From Chitinophagaceae bacterium (GTDB lineage Bacteria; Bacteroidota; Bacteroidia; Chitinophagales; Chitinophagaceae), in NCBI GenBank assembly GCA_020853515.1, contig JADYYU010000037.1, positions 1-18,107 of the forward strand: a DNA stretch of 18,107 bases, read 5' to 3'. A program made the position numbers and the translations under genes. The notes beneath the pieces are model-generated. The model was given only the letters and a program-made list of their open reading frames with translations. It did no database searches and was not told where the DNA came from. This document shows, piece after piece, positions 1 to 6,852 of the stretch (within the stretch, counting starts at the first letter, position 1; each line of letters starts with the position of its first letter).

Positions 1-92
1 AAGGAAGAATAAAAGCACCGTCCTTTTGTGTCTGCTTATCAAAGCCGGAATGCAGCCTGAATGATATCGGAGAAGCAGGTATCGTACCGGGC

Positions 93-116
93 GCTTAGAT
101 GCTAATTGTGCTAAGC
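93..116. repeat. Inverted repeat downstream of the permease gene
   Basis: GCTTAG (93-98) and CTAAGC (111-116) form a perfect 6-bp stem with a 12-base loop, about 20 bases past the permease stop codon. No T-run follows on either strand, so it is at best a weak or factor-dependent transcript end. The rest of positions 1-137 shows no recognisable gene: a short plus-strand frame runs from the window edge to a TAG at 96-98 and could be the tail of a gene outside the window, but its sequence is not recognisable. Confidence 0.3.
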
Positions 117-137
117 TGCAATATGAACAGAGTCGGT

Positions 138-1364
138 TTATGACCTTGCTCTTAATTCAATTTCTTTTTTGCTGGCCTTTACAGCCGGTATCCAGGAAGC
201 AATAATGGCTGTAATGATAACGGTGAGCATCACCAGCAGGAAGTCGCTTGCATGAAGTCGTACAGGGTAATTTCTAACAACAAAATCACTGCCGTCACCT
301 AATTTTATCAGTCCGAATTTTTGCTGCAGCAAGCAAACGATCAAAGCAATGGCCGCACCCATGGCGGCCCCGATCATCGAGATCAGTACACCGGTGGCTA
401 AAAATATCTTTCGGATTGTAATGTCCTGCATGCCCATTGTTTTAAGCATTGCAATGTCTTTTTCTTTTTCAATCACCAGCATTGAAAGTGAACCGATGAT
501 ATTAAAAGAGGCAATGAGCAGCATCATAGTCAAAATAGCGTACACAGCCAGACGCTCGCTTTTTAGAATAAAGAACAGCGTTTTATTTTGCTCAAAGCGC
601 GTTGCAGATCTTAAATGAAAAGGCCCAATGATTTTGCTGATACTTTGCTGAACCTTTTTTACATCGGTATTTTGTTTCAGTTTTATTTCCAGACTGCTGC
701 AGGAGTTACTTTTTTCGGCCAGATTTTGTAAAGTGCTGAGTGAAGTAAAAGCATAGGCGGGGTCAATATCCGGCATAACAAAAAGGGCATTTACTACAAA
801 AAATTCTTTGTTGTATATGGTGTTCGGGTCGGGCGAAATATTGGCATCTTTTTTAAAGACATAACAACTGACCGGAAAATGGGATTCTTCATCAGCACCC
901 AGCCCGTTTGAAACGCCCAAGCCAAGCGCGATAAAGGGCATGTCCTGAGTGGTGTCGAAGCTGACTTTGCCATACTGTATATTTTCAGAAAAATGTGTCA
1001 CCGAATCATACCATTCATCGACACCTTTGAGAGTTACGATCGACTGCTTTTCTTCGGTAGAAAGTAATACTTTTTCCTCCAGGGTCTGACTGATGAATTG
1101 AATCCCTGGAAATGTCTTCAATTGCACGATCAGGCTGTCATTGAGTTCAAAGTTTTTTCCTTTTGTGGCGGTGATTTTGATATCAGGGTAGAAGTTGGTA
1201 TAGAGATCCTTGATGGTGGATTCGAAGCCATTGAAAACAGACAGTACTATAATGAGAGCGGCCGTGCCAACAGCCATCGCAATAACGCTGACCCATGAAA
1301 TGATCTGTATCGCCTGCGTCGACTTTTTTCCTTTAAAATACCGCCATGCAAATTGTAAAATCAT
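138..1364 (-). CDS. LolC/LolE-like ABC transporter permease (FtsX family)
   Basis: This is a 408-residue inner-membrane permease of the MacB/FtsX type, the class that extracts lipoproteins from the inner membrane for the Lol pathway. The layout fits: a membrane segment at about residues 22-44, a large periplasmic domain (about 46-265), then three membrane segments at about 273-297, 320-345 and 373-394. The conserved cytoplasmic stretch IEKEKDIAMLKTMGM (about 298-312) is the coupling region that contacts the ATPase in this family. The start is an ATG with the typical N-terminal sequence MILQFAWRYFKGKK. No ATPase (LolD) or LolA gene lies in the window; in Bacteroidota this permease is commonly encoded apart from them. 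The family call is secure, but LolC and LolE cannot be told apart, and another MacB-type substrate is possible. Confidence 0.85.
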   Translation of the reverse strand: MILQFAWRYFKGKKSTQAIQIISWVSVIAMAVGTAALIIVLSVFNGFESTIKDLYTNFYPDIKITATKGKNFELNDSLIVQLKTFPGIQFISQTLEEKVLLSTEEKQSIVTLKGVDEWYDSVTHFSENIQYGKVSFDTTQDMPFIALGLGVSNGLGADEESHFPVSCYVFKKDANISPDPNTIYNKEFFVVNALFVMPDIDPAYAFTSLSTLQNLAEKSNSCSSLEIKLKQNTDVKKVQQSISKIIGPFHLRSATRFEQNKTLFFILKSERLAVYAILTMMLLIASFNIIGSLSMLVIEKEKDIAMLKTMGMQDITIRKIFLATGVLISMIGAAMGAAIALIVCLLQQKFGLIKLGDGSDFVVRNYPVRLHASDFLLVMLTVIITAIIASWIPAVKASKKEIELRARS

Positions 1365-1714
1365 GCGGTGTGAAATTAAGTCAAAAAATTGGTTTGTTGA
1401 CGGGTTAGGTCGTGCTCAGATTTCAGCGCCGATACTTTGGATTTGCAGACCGCCCTTTTTACGAAGTCACTTTCTGCAAATTGTAATGCTAAGTAAGTAT
1501 TCATTTCACTGACCTTGCAAACCAGCTTGTAAACCAAGCGGTCGCAGCAAGGATGCGGCTGCAAACAGCGCTCTGATGCAGAATATTTAATTCGCCGGAA
1601 GCAATGCAGATGATGGTCCGGAAATGTCCCCTTTAAAACGTTAACAAAATATTACACGGCTTTACTACTTATTCATCATTCATCAAACTACTTTTGATGA
1701 AGAAAATAAACAAA
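1365..1714. other. Divergent intergenic region between permease and response regulator
   Basis: About 350 bases without a convincing gene. A 62-codon minus-strand frame at 1376-1564 has a cysteine-rich composition with no recognisable domain and is probably chance. The right end is AT-rich and carries the response-regulator promoter element. Two near-identical 11-base direct repeats, CTTGCAAACCA (1514-1524) and CTTGTAAACCA (1526-1536), sit 12 bases apart. No clear promoter element was found for the permease gene. Confidence 0.6.
1689..1696 (+). promoter_or_regulatory. Bacteroidota -7 promoter element (TACTTTTG)
   Basis: TACTTTTG is an exact match to the Bacteroidota housekeeping -7 consensus TAnnTTTG and ends 18 bases before the ATG at 1715. 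A transcript would begin about 1700-1703, downstream of the upstream in-frame TTG (1694) and ATG (1697). This argues for the 1715 start. A good -33 TTG is not visible at the usual spacing, so the call rests on the -7 match and its position. Confidence 0.5.
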
Positions 1715-2425
1715 ATGGACACAATAAAATCAAAAATACTTTTAGTAGAAGATGACACAAACTTCGGTAAAGTACTTAAAAATTATCTTGAACTGAATGA
1801 TTATGTAGTAGAGCTCGCCAGAGACGGTATCCTGGGGTTGGCTGCTTTTCGCAGAGAAAAATTTGACCTTTGTTTGCTGGATGTGATGATGCCTAACCTG
1901 GATGGTTTTTCACTCGCCGAAGAAATCAGAAATATTGATGCTGATGTACCTTTGTTTTTTCTGACTGCAAAAAATATGAAAGATGATATCCTTACCGGAT
2001 ACCGCCTGGGCGCCGATGATTATATTCTGAAGCCTTTTGACAGCGAAATACTGTTGCATAAAATCAAGGCTATTATCAAACGAAACAGCGAAGCCAGTGA
2101 AAAGCAAAACGAAAATTTTGAGTACACCATTGGTAAATTTCATTTTAACAGCAAACTGCGCGAACTTAAAATCGCTGATGCTACCCATGTATTGTCGCCT
2201 AAAGAAAACGATTTGCTTCGTATGTTATGCGAAAATCTGAACGACTTACTGCCACGCGATCAGGCTTTAAAAAAGATATGGGGCAGCGACACCTACTTCA
2301 ACGGAAGAAGCATGGATGTGTATATTGCTAAACTTCGTAAATTTTTGAAAGATGACGACGAAGTGGAAATTGTAAATATTCACGGGAATGGTTTCCGTTT
2401 GGTGGCTCCTGAAGTGCAGGCATAA
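1715..2425 (+). CDS. rprY: OmpR/PhoB-family response regulator, RprY-like
   Basis: A 236-residue two-component response regulator with an N-terminal receiver domain (about 5-120) and a C-terminal winged-helix DNA-binding domain (about 135-232). All receiver landmarks are present: acidic pocket D13/D14, phosphoacceptor D56 in LLDVMMP, switch residue T84 and K106 in KPF. The winged-helix part shows the strongly conserved stretch NGRSMDVYIAKLRKFLKDD and an INIHGNGFRL end, which closely resembles Bacteroides RprY. Two in-frame starts lie upstream (TTG 1694, ATG 1697), but the promoter element at 1689-1696 would leave them untranscribed, so ATG 1715 is chosen. No histidine kinase gene is adjacent, so the partner kinase must be encoded elsewhere. 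The gene is monocistronic, with a strong terminator just after it. The family is certain; the RprY assignment is by remembered similarity. Confidence 0.9.
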   Translation: MDTIKSKILLVEDDTNFGKVLKNYLELNDYVVELARDGILGLAAFRREKFDLCLLDVMMPNLDGFSLAEEIRNIDADVPLFFLTAKNMKDDILTGYRLGADDYILKPFDSEILLHKIKAIIKRNSEASEKQNENFEYTIGKFHFNSKLRELKIADATHVLSPKENDLLRMLCENLNDLLPRDQALKKIWGSDTYFNGRSMDVYIAKLRKFLKDDDEVEIVNIHGNGFRLVAPEVQA

Positions 2426-2442
2426 ACAAATACAAACTAATT

Positions 2443-2480
2443 TTGAAAGTGGTCTCTCAACAGGGGCCATTTTTTTATTT
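2443..2480 (+). terminator. Intrinsic terminator of the response-regulator gene
   Basis: TGGTCTC (2450-2456) pairs with GGGGCCA (2463-2469) around a six-base loop TCAACA, with two G-U pairs. The stem can be extended by AAAG on the left against the T-run on the right. Seven to eight T residues follow directly (2470-2476). It lies 24 bases after the stop codon and between two convergent genes; the AAAG/TTTT flanks mean it may also slow transcription coming from the acyltransferase side. Confidence 0.8.
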
Positions 2481-2533
2481 TTTAAAGTCCTGCAGGGTTG
2501 TCGTTGCAACTATTTCATTTTTCTGTATCAGGG

Positions 2534-3688
2534 CTATAATAATGACCCTTTGTTTTTCTCTGCAGTAACCTGGCTGCGGCTGCTGTTCAAGATTTTTTTA
2601 CGCCAGTTCATAAATGGCTTTTCAACAAGCAGATGCATTAAATAGCCAGCCACAATACAGTTGATCATGCAGATAACAAGCATCACGTTCGGATTCAAAT
2701 GAGCATCTTCCAGTAAATGATGCGTAATATGGATGACACCCTTGTGCGTTAAATAAATAGCGTACGAAAGCACTGCAATCAATCGTGTGAGACCTGACTT
2801 GCACCTGAATAAGATACTTGACGGACAAACAGCCCCCAGCACAATGCATCCGTAACCGATGGCAATCAGCGGAAACCCAAATACTGATGCCGAAAAAGTT
2901 GTTTGATCTTCACACAGAAACCAGGCGCCTGACAATAGTAATATTCCCACTAGCAAAAACTGGTTGCCATAACCTGATATTTTGTTCCAGAACACCGGCA
3001 TAAACTGATACATGGCAGCGATACTGACACCTGCAAGCAAACCGTCCAGACGATTGTAAGAGGGGTAGTAAATAAATTTGTACCAGTACAACCAGGATTG
3101 CGTGGATTCAAGGTGCGGCAAGTAGAAATTCTCATAACTGACAAACCTGCAAATCAATCCAACTGCAAAAAGCAATAGGAGGATCCGGTAGGACTTCTTT
3201 GTAAGCCGGGTCATTTGCAGCAACAGCAGGATCAGTGGAAGTACTAAGTAAAAATGTTCTTCAACGCAAAGCGACCAGGCGTGGGAAAAGGTTCCCTGAT
3301 CTTTCAGATTGAGTCCAAAATTTTGCGTAAAGGTCAGAAACTTCCATAAGGGTGGCAGGCTTTCTTTTTCACGAAAAAAAGGGACGCAAAAATAGATAAG
3401 TAAGGTCAGTAGAAATGCCGGTATTATTCTGAAGAAACGTTTCAGAAAAAACTGTTTGAGTGAAATTGTTTGCCCTTGTTTTATTTGCGAAAAAAGTTGC
3501 GATGAAATCAAAAATCCGCTCAGTACAAAAAAAAGGTCAACACCGGTCCAGCCAAAATTTGCGAATTCGGGTAACCAGGATGGCTGCCCGCCGCTTAAGA
3601 TAAAATAGTGAAATAGAAATACAAACAGGATGGCAAAAGCCCGCAGATGATGGAGTCCGTTAAAAGTTACTGGAGTGCTGCTGTGCAA
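2534..3688 (-). CDS. Acyltransferase 3 family integral membrane protein (OafA/YrhL-like)
   Basis: A 384-residue multi-pass membrane acyltransferase of the type that O-acetylates or otherwise acylates surface polysaccharides, peptidoglycan or exported sugars. Family motifs are visible in order: GLHHLRAFAILFVFLFHY at residues 11-28 with its histidines, GWTGVDLFFVLSGFLI (46-61), FLKRFFRIIPAF (81-92) and SHAWSLCVEEHFYLVLP (135-151). Around ten hydrophobic segments fill the rest, and the length is usual for the family. The start is a TTG with no in-frame ATG close upstream; the N-terminus is short and leads straight into the first motif, so this start is reasonable but not proven. It stands alone with no glycan gene cluster beside it, so the acceptor cannot be named. 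Confidence 0.88.
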   Translation of the reverse strand: MHSSTPVTFNGLHHLRAFAILFVFLFHYFILSGGQPSWLPEFANFGWTGVDLFFVLSGFLISSQLFSQIKQGQTISLKQFFLKRFFRIIPAFLLTLLIYFCVPFFREKESLPPLWKFLTFTQNFGLNLKDQGTFSHAWSLCVEEHFYLVLPLILLLLQMTRLTKKSYRILLLLFAVGLICRFVSYENFYLPHLESTQSWLYWYKFIYYPSYNRLDGLLAGVSIAAMYQFMPVFWNKISGYGNQFLLVGILLLSGAWFLCEDQTTFSASVFGFPLIAIGYGCIVLGAVCPSSILFRCKSGLTRLIAVLSYAIYLTHKGVIHITHHLLEDAHLNPNVMLVICMINCIVAGYLMHLLVEKPFMNWRKKILNSSRSQVTAEKNKGSLL

Positions 3689-3958
3689 GGATGAATAAAT
3701 TATGGTGTGATAAAAGTGTCGCCCTTATCTATTTTATCTAAATGAGTAGGCATTCAGTTACAATAAACAAATCCGCTGATGGGCACGAATATATATCGGT
3801 TTTAATAGACAAGGAAATAAAGAGTTGCTGATTTTGTATCTGCGAAAATAATTTTGAAAACTCTATGCCTGTTTAGAGATTTTTTGGGGAATGTACACAG
3901 GACATGTCGTGCAAAGTAGCCTTCGAGATTTTTTATGCAAAAGAAGCCAGATAACCCA

Positions 3959-3974
3959 CAGCGTTCACCCGCTG
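3959..3974. repeat. Short hairpin just past the batE stop codon
   Basis: CAGCG (3959-3963) and CGCTG (3970-3974) form a 5-bp GC-rich stem with a six-base loop, immediately downstream of the batE stop (3976-3978) on the minus strand. No T-run follows, so it is a poor intrinsic terminator. The remaining bases 3689-3958 between batE and the acyltransferase show no gene. Confidence 0.3.
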
Positions 3975-3975
3975 C

Positions 3976-4716
3976 TCACAATTTTTTGAAGGCACTTGCT
4001 TTGATTTCACCGGTACGCCCATCCGGCAATTTTACCATCAGCTTGTCTATTTTCCGGTTTAGATACTCAACTTCAATACCCGCACTCAGCGCAGCAGACA
4101 GTGATCTGGAAGAGGAGGTGAATGTCGTACGCTCGTCAATGATGATGCCATGAAAGTGCCGTGTGTCGTGATAATATTTGACGGCCATCAATGCCATGCA
4201 GATACCGGTGAGCGACATCAGTATTTTGACGGCTCCTCCGGAAAGGAACTGTTTATGAAAAATACTCTTCATAAATAGCAAACTCATGCTTATCATAAAG
4301 CCTATCAATGCGGCAATCGCCCATTGATTGACACTGAACATAGTATAGAGGTTTTTCCACCAGCGAATAAAAAAAATATCCTCTGCTGCCTGTATTGGCT
4401 GTGTGATCTTTTTCTGCGCCAGCAATAAATTATCTCTGTAATTTTTTTGGTCATTTAACTGCAAAGCCTTCCTGAAACACCAGACCGCCATGCCGGTTTT
4501 ATTGGCTCGGTAGTAGGCATTGCCGGCATTATAATATAAGTCTGCATGGCAATATCCATCATTTATCATCTGCTGATAGAGTTGCGCCGCACTATCGTAA
4601 TTTTTATTATGGTATAGTTCGTTGGCATTTTCAAACATAATATTATTATCTGCAGCTTTCAGCAAACCCGGAAAGCAGGCCAGCAAGATGATCAAGATGT
4701 ATGCTATGATTTTCAT
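3976..4716 (-). CDS. batE: BatE-like protein: TPR plus SH3-type domain, membrane anchored
   Basis: A 246-residue protein with an N-terminal export signal (1-21), tetratricopeptide repeats at about 24-92 (for example NANELYHNKNYDSAAQLYQQM and DLYYNAGNAYYRANKTGMAV), two membrane segments at about 131-149 and 163-179, and a C-terminal SH3-like segment (about 189-246, ending in LPDGRTGEIKASAFKKL). This domain order is that of BatE, the last member of the Bacteroidota Bat (aerotolerance) operon. Its ATG overlaps the end of the batD frame by four bases, which implies translational coupling. The Bat proteins are thought to form an envelope complex linked to oxidative-stress tolerance, but the biochemical role is not settled. 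Confidence 0.85.
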   Translation of the reverse strand: MKIIAYILIILLACFPGLLKAADNNIMFENANELYHNKNYDSAAQLYQQMINDGYCHADLYYNAGNAYYRANKTGMAVWCFRKALQLNDQKNYRDNLLLAQKKITQPIQAAEDIFFIRWWKNLYTMFSVNQWAIAALIGFMISMSLLFMKSIFHKQFLSGGAVKILMSLTGICMALMAVKYYHDTRHFHGIIIDERTTFTSSSRSLSAALSAGIEVEYLNRKIDKLMVKLPDGRTGEIKASAFKKL

Positions 4717-6701
4717 CCTATTTCGTCTTCTAATTTTCCGATTAATTTATAAGCGTCGCTGTAGGTCTGATGCATGCGCATACTGCCGGTTTCAGGTGCG
4801 TACAGGGCCATTTCGCATTCGTTGGTCACCCTAAATAATTCTTCTTTCAGCGGTTCTGAAATATTTTTTTCACTCAGTTTCTGCCGGGCAATTTCTTTTG
4901 ACAACTGTGACATCGGAATGGCGAGCTTGTCGCTCAGGTAAAGCCATACAGCCTTGGCCGTTTCTTCGTAAAATGAATTCTGCGCAGATAATTTTAAATA
5001 TTTCTCGGCTGTTTCCAGTCTTTTCAACGCAATTTTATTCGCTTTTTTACTTTTAAATAAAATCATATTTTCCTGCAACTTATCCTCCTTGCGCTTAAAG
5101 GCAAGCAAACCGATATATGCGAGTACGGGCAATGCAAAACTACCCCAGTAAACGGGGCTTCCGGGTAGATTCAGCGGTTGCGATTTCTCAATTTTACATC
5201 TGGCTGTCTGTATGTCATGAATATCATGGGGCAATCTGGATGCAGTATGATTGTCATCGCCTTTGCCGGGTATTACATGCACGGTATATGATGGGGTTGT
5301 TAAGGTTTTATATTGTTTTAATTCAGGATCGTAAAACGAAAAATCAGTGGGAGGTATCGTAAAATTACCTGCCTGCTGAGGTGCAAATGAGTACGTGATT
5401 AGTTTAAAGCCGGCAATCACATCGTTGGTTACTGTAATCGTATCTTTTTGCTGAATATCGTACGCGTTGATTTCCTGAGGGAATTTTATTTCAGGGGCAT
5501 TGATCAGCTTCAGGTTGCCGGTGCCTGTTATTTTGAATGTGATGTTGGCTGCATCATCTGTGCTGAGTTCTGTGCGGTCAATTTTGCTTTCTATGGTATA
5601 TGAACCGATGGCACCCTTGAATGAAGATGGTTTGCTTTCCGCTGGCAGGTCATGTACCGTAATTTTAAGCGGTGTGCTTTTTAAGCTCACTTTTACATCT
5701 TCATAGTCATAGGTGGTTAAGTACTGATCTGCAAAGGCCGGGTCGCTCATCATCATAGACCCAAAAAAGGCATCGTCTTCAAAAGGATTTTCCTGCCTCA
5801 CCCGGTTCGCCTTAAGTATCCGCGCCATGCCGCTGGCTTCTGCCGGGTCAAGCTCTAGTATGCCGGTCTGCGTAGGAAATAAGGCCGTCCGTTTAATCTC
5901 AAACATCTGATATTCTTTGCCATTCACGATTTCTGCGGTGGGCTTGGGTACACGGGGTAATTTAAAATCCTGACTCCAGAATCCGATCAGGGTGGGCAGA
6001 CGGGTGAGGTTGATATCCATTGGCACCCTCGTGTATAATTTGTAACTGGCGGTTACCTGTTCGCCCACCGTAGCCTGTGTTTTGTCAACATCTACGCGAA
6101 TAAACAAGTTGTCAGACAGGTTTGCCCGGGTGATTTCAGGTTGTGCATTCACTGCCCGTTGCCGGGGCATCTGCGCAGACCTGGTTCGGCCGCTTTGCAA
6201 CATCTGCATCATTTGCTGATGTTGTTTTTGCATGGCAGCAAATACGTCATTGCCAGATGGATCCTGATCAAAAAACGGATCGTCAAAAGGGTCCTGCGAA
6301 CGTTTCGGCTGACGTGTTCTGACTGTGCCTTCAACCGCAGTAATCTTAACGGTATTGGATCTGTATTCGCGTCCGTCAATACTGATGATGCCGGTGGGCA
6401 GGGTCAGCGTGCCTTTGTGTTTTGCCCTGAAAACAAACGTTTTTTCGATGGTAATACTGCGTTCGCCATTCATAATGACGATACTGCTGCTTTCGGATGG
6501 GCCGCCCAATATCTGCACATCCCGATCATCGCTCAAATCAAATCCGCCGGCTCTATTGGCATTTTTAATCACATATTTTACTTCAAATGCGTCTTGCAGC
6601 CCAACCTTACTCACGGCGGGTACTACCTGAAAACTGATGCCTTGAGCTAAAATGGCCTGACAGGATAACAAGAAAATCAAACTAGTGAAAATACCTTTCA
6701 T
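4713..6701 (-). CDS. batD: BatD-like protein (oxygen-tolerance family)
   Basis: A 662-residue exported protein starting MKGIFTSLIFLLS with a signal peptide of about 20 residues (cleavage near ILAQ-G). A series of beta-sandwich-like segments typical of BatD follows (FEVKYVIKNANRAGGFDL near the start; FKGAIGSYTIESKIDRTELS later). A membrane segment lies at about 516-534, followed by a charged helical cytoplasmic tail. Two Asp/Phe-rich stretches (SQDPFDDPFFDQDP and ENPFEDDAFFG) and a Gln/Met-rich run lie in the extracytoplasmic part. A TTG 33 bases upstream (6734) is also in frame, but it lies inside the promoter element at 6732-6739 and would spoil the signal peptide, so ATG 6701 is chosen. It overlaps batE by four bases. 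BatA, BatB and BatC, its usual neighbours, are absent from this window. Confidence 0.87.
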   Translation of the reverse strand: MKGIFTSLIFLLSCQAILAQGISFQVVPAVSKVGLQDAFEVKYVIKNANRAGGFDLSDDRDVQILGGPSESSSIVIMNGERSITIEKTFVFRAKHKGTLTLPTGIISIDGREYRSNTVKITAVEGTVRTRQPKRSQDPFDDPFFDQDPSGNDVFAAMQKQHQQMMQMLQSGRTRSAQMPRQRAVNAQPEITRANLSDNLFIRVDVDKTQATVGEQVTASYKLYTRVPMDINLTRLPTLIGFWSQDFKLPRVPKPTAEIVNGKEYQMFEIKRTALFPTQTGILELDPAEASGMARILKANRVRQENPFEDDAFFGSMMMSDPAFADQYLTTYDYEDVKVSLKSTPLKITVHDLPAESKPSSFKGAIGSYTIESKIDRTELSTDDAANITFKITGTGNLKLINAPEIKFPQEINAYDIQQKDTITVTNDVIAGFKLITYSFAPQQAGNFTIPPTDFSFYDPELKQYKTLTTPSYTVHVIPGKGDDNHTASRLPHDIHDIQTARCKIEKSQPLNLPGSPVYWGSFALPVLAYIGLLAFKRKEDKLQENMILFKSKKANKIALKRLETAEKYLKLSAQNSFYEETAKAVWLYLSDKLAIPMSQLSKEIARQKLSEKNISEPLKEELFRVTNECEMALYAPETGSMRMHQTYSDAYKLIGKLEDEIG

Positions 6702-6731
6702 ACCTCTAAAACGGATCTTGTTTTTGAACAG

Positions 6732-6739
6732 CAAATTTA
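6732..6739 (-). promoter_or_regulatory. -7 promoter element for batDE (TAAATTTG on the minus strand)
   Basis: TAAATTTG on the minus strand matches TAnnTTTG exactly. Its last G lies 31 bases before the batD ATG (6701), giving a leader of about 25 bases. No clear -33 TTG is present at 17-23 bases spacing. The element suggests that batDE has its own promoter and is not read from the gene upstream at 6853-8715. Confidence 0.45.
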
Positions 6740-6777
6740 CTTTCTATGCTTTTGAATAGGGCGTTAAAACTGTGTGA

Positions 6778-6796
6778 AAAATGCGCGGCAAACCGC
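6778..6796 (-). terminator. Weak candidate terminator for the T9SS propeller gene
   Basis: On the minus strand GCGG-TTTG-CCGC (6796-6785) is a short GC-rich hairpin followed by GCATTTTT. It lies about 57 bases after the stop codon of the 6853-8715 gene. The stem is only 4 bp, so this is a weak call. Confidence 0.3.
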
Positions 6797-6852
6797 CCTT
6801 GATTGATCATTTGATTTTACTTTATTGGCCGGGCAGGGGAGGTGTGCTGTAA

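Noticed and set aside
1376..1564. 62-codon minus-strand frame directly upstream of the permease gene
   Set aside because: Cysteine-rich with no domain, signal or promoter. RbfA is often found upstream of this permease in Bacteroidota, but this frame is too short and does not resemble it.
4675..4716. Lipobox in BatE (LLAC at residues 11-14), and similarly LLSC in BatD
   Set aside because: The residue before the small residue is Leu rather than a usual lipobox residue, the predicted cleavage by signal peptidase I further on is good in both, and BatE has its own membrane segments.
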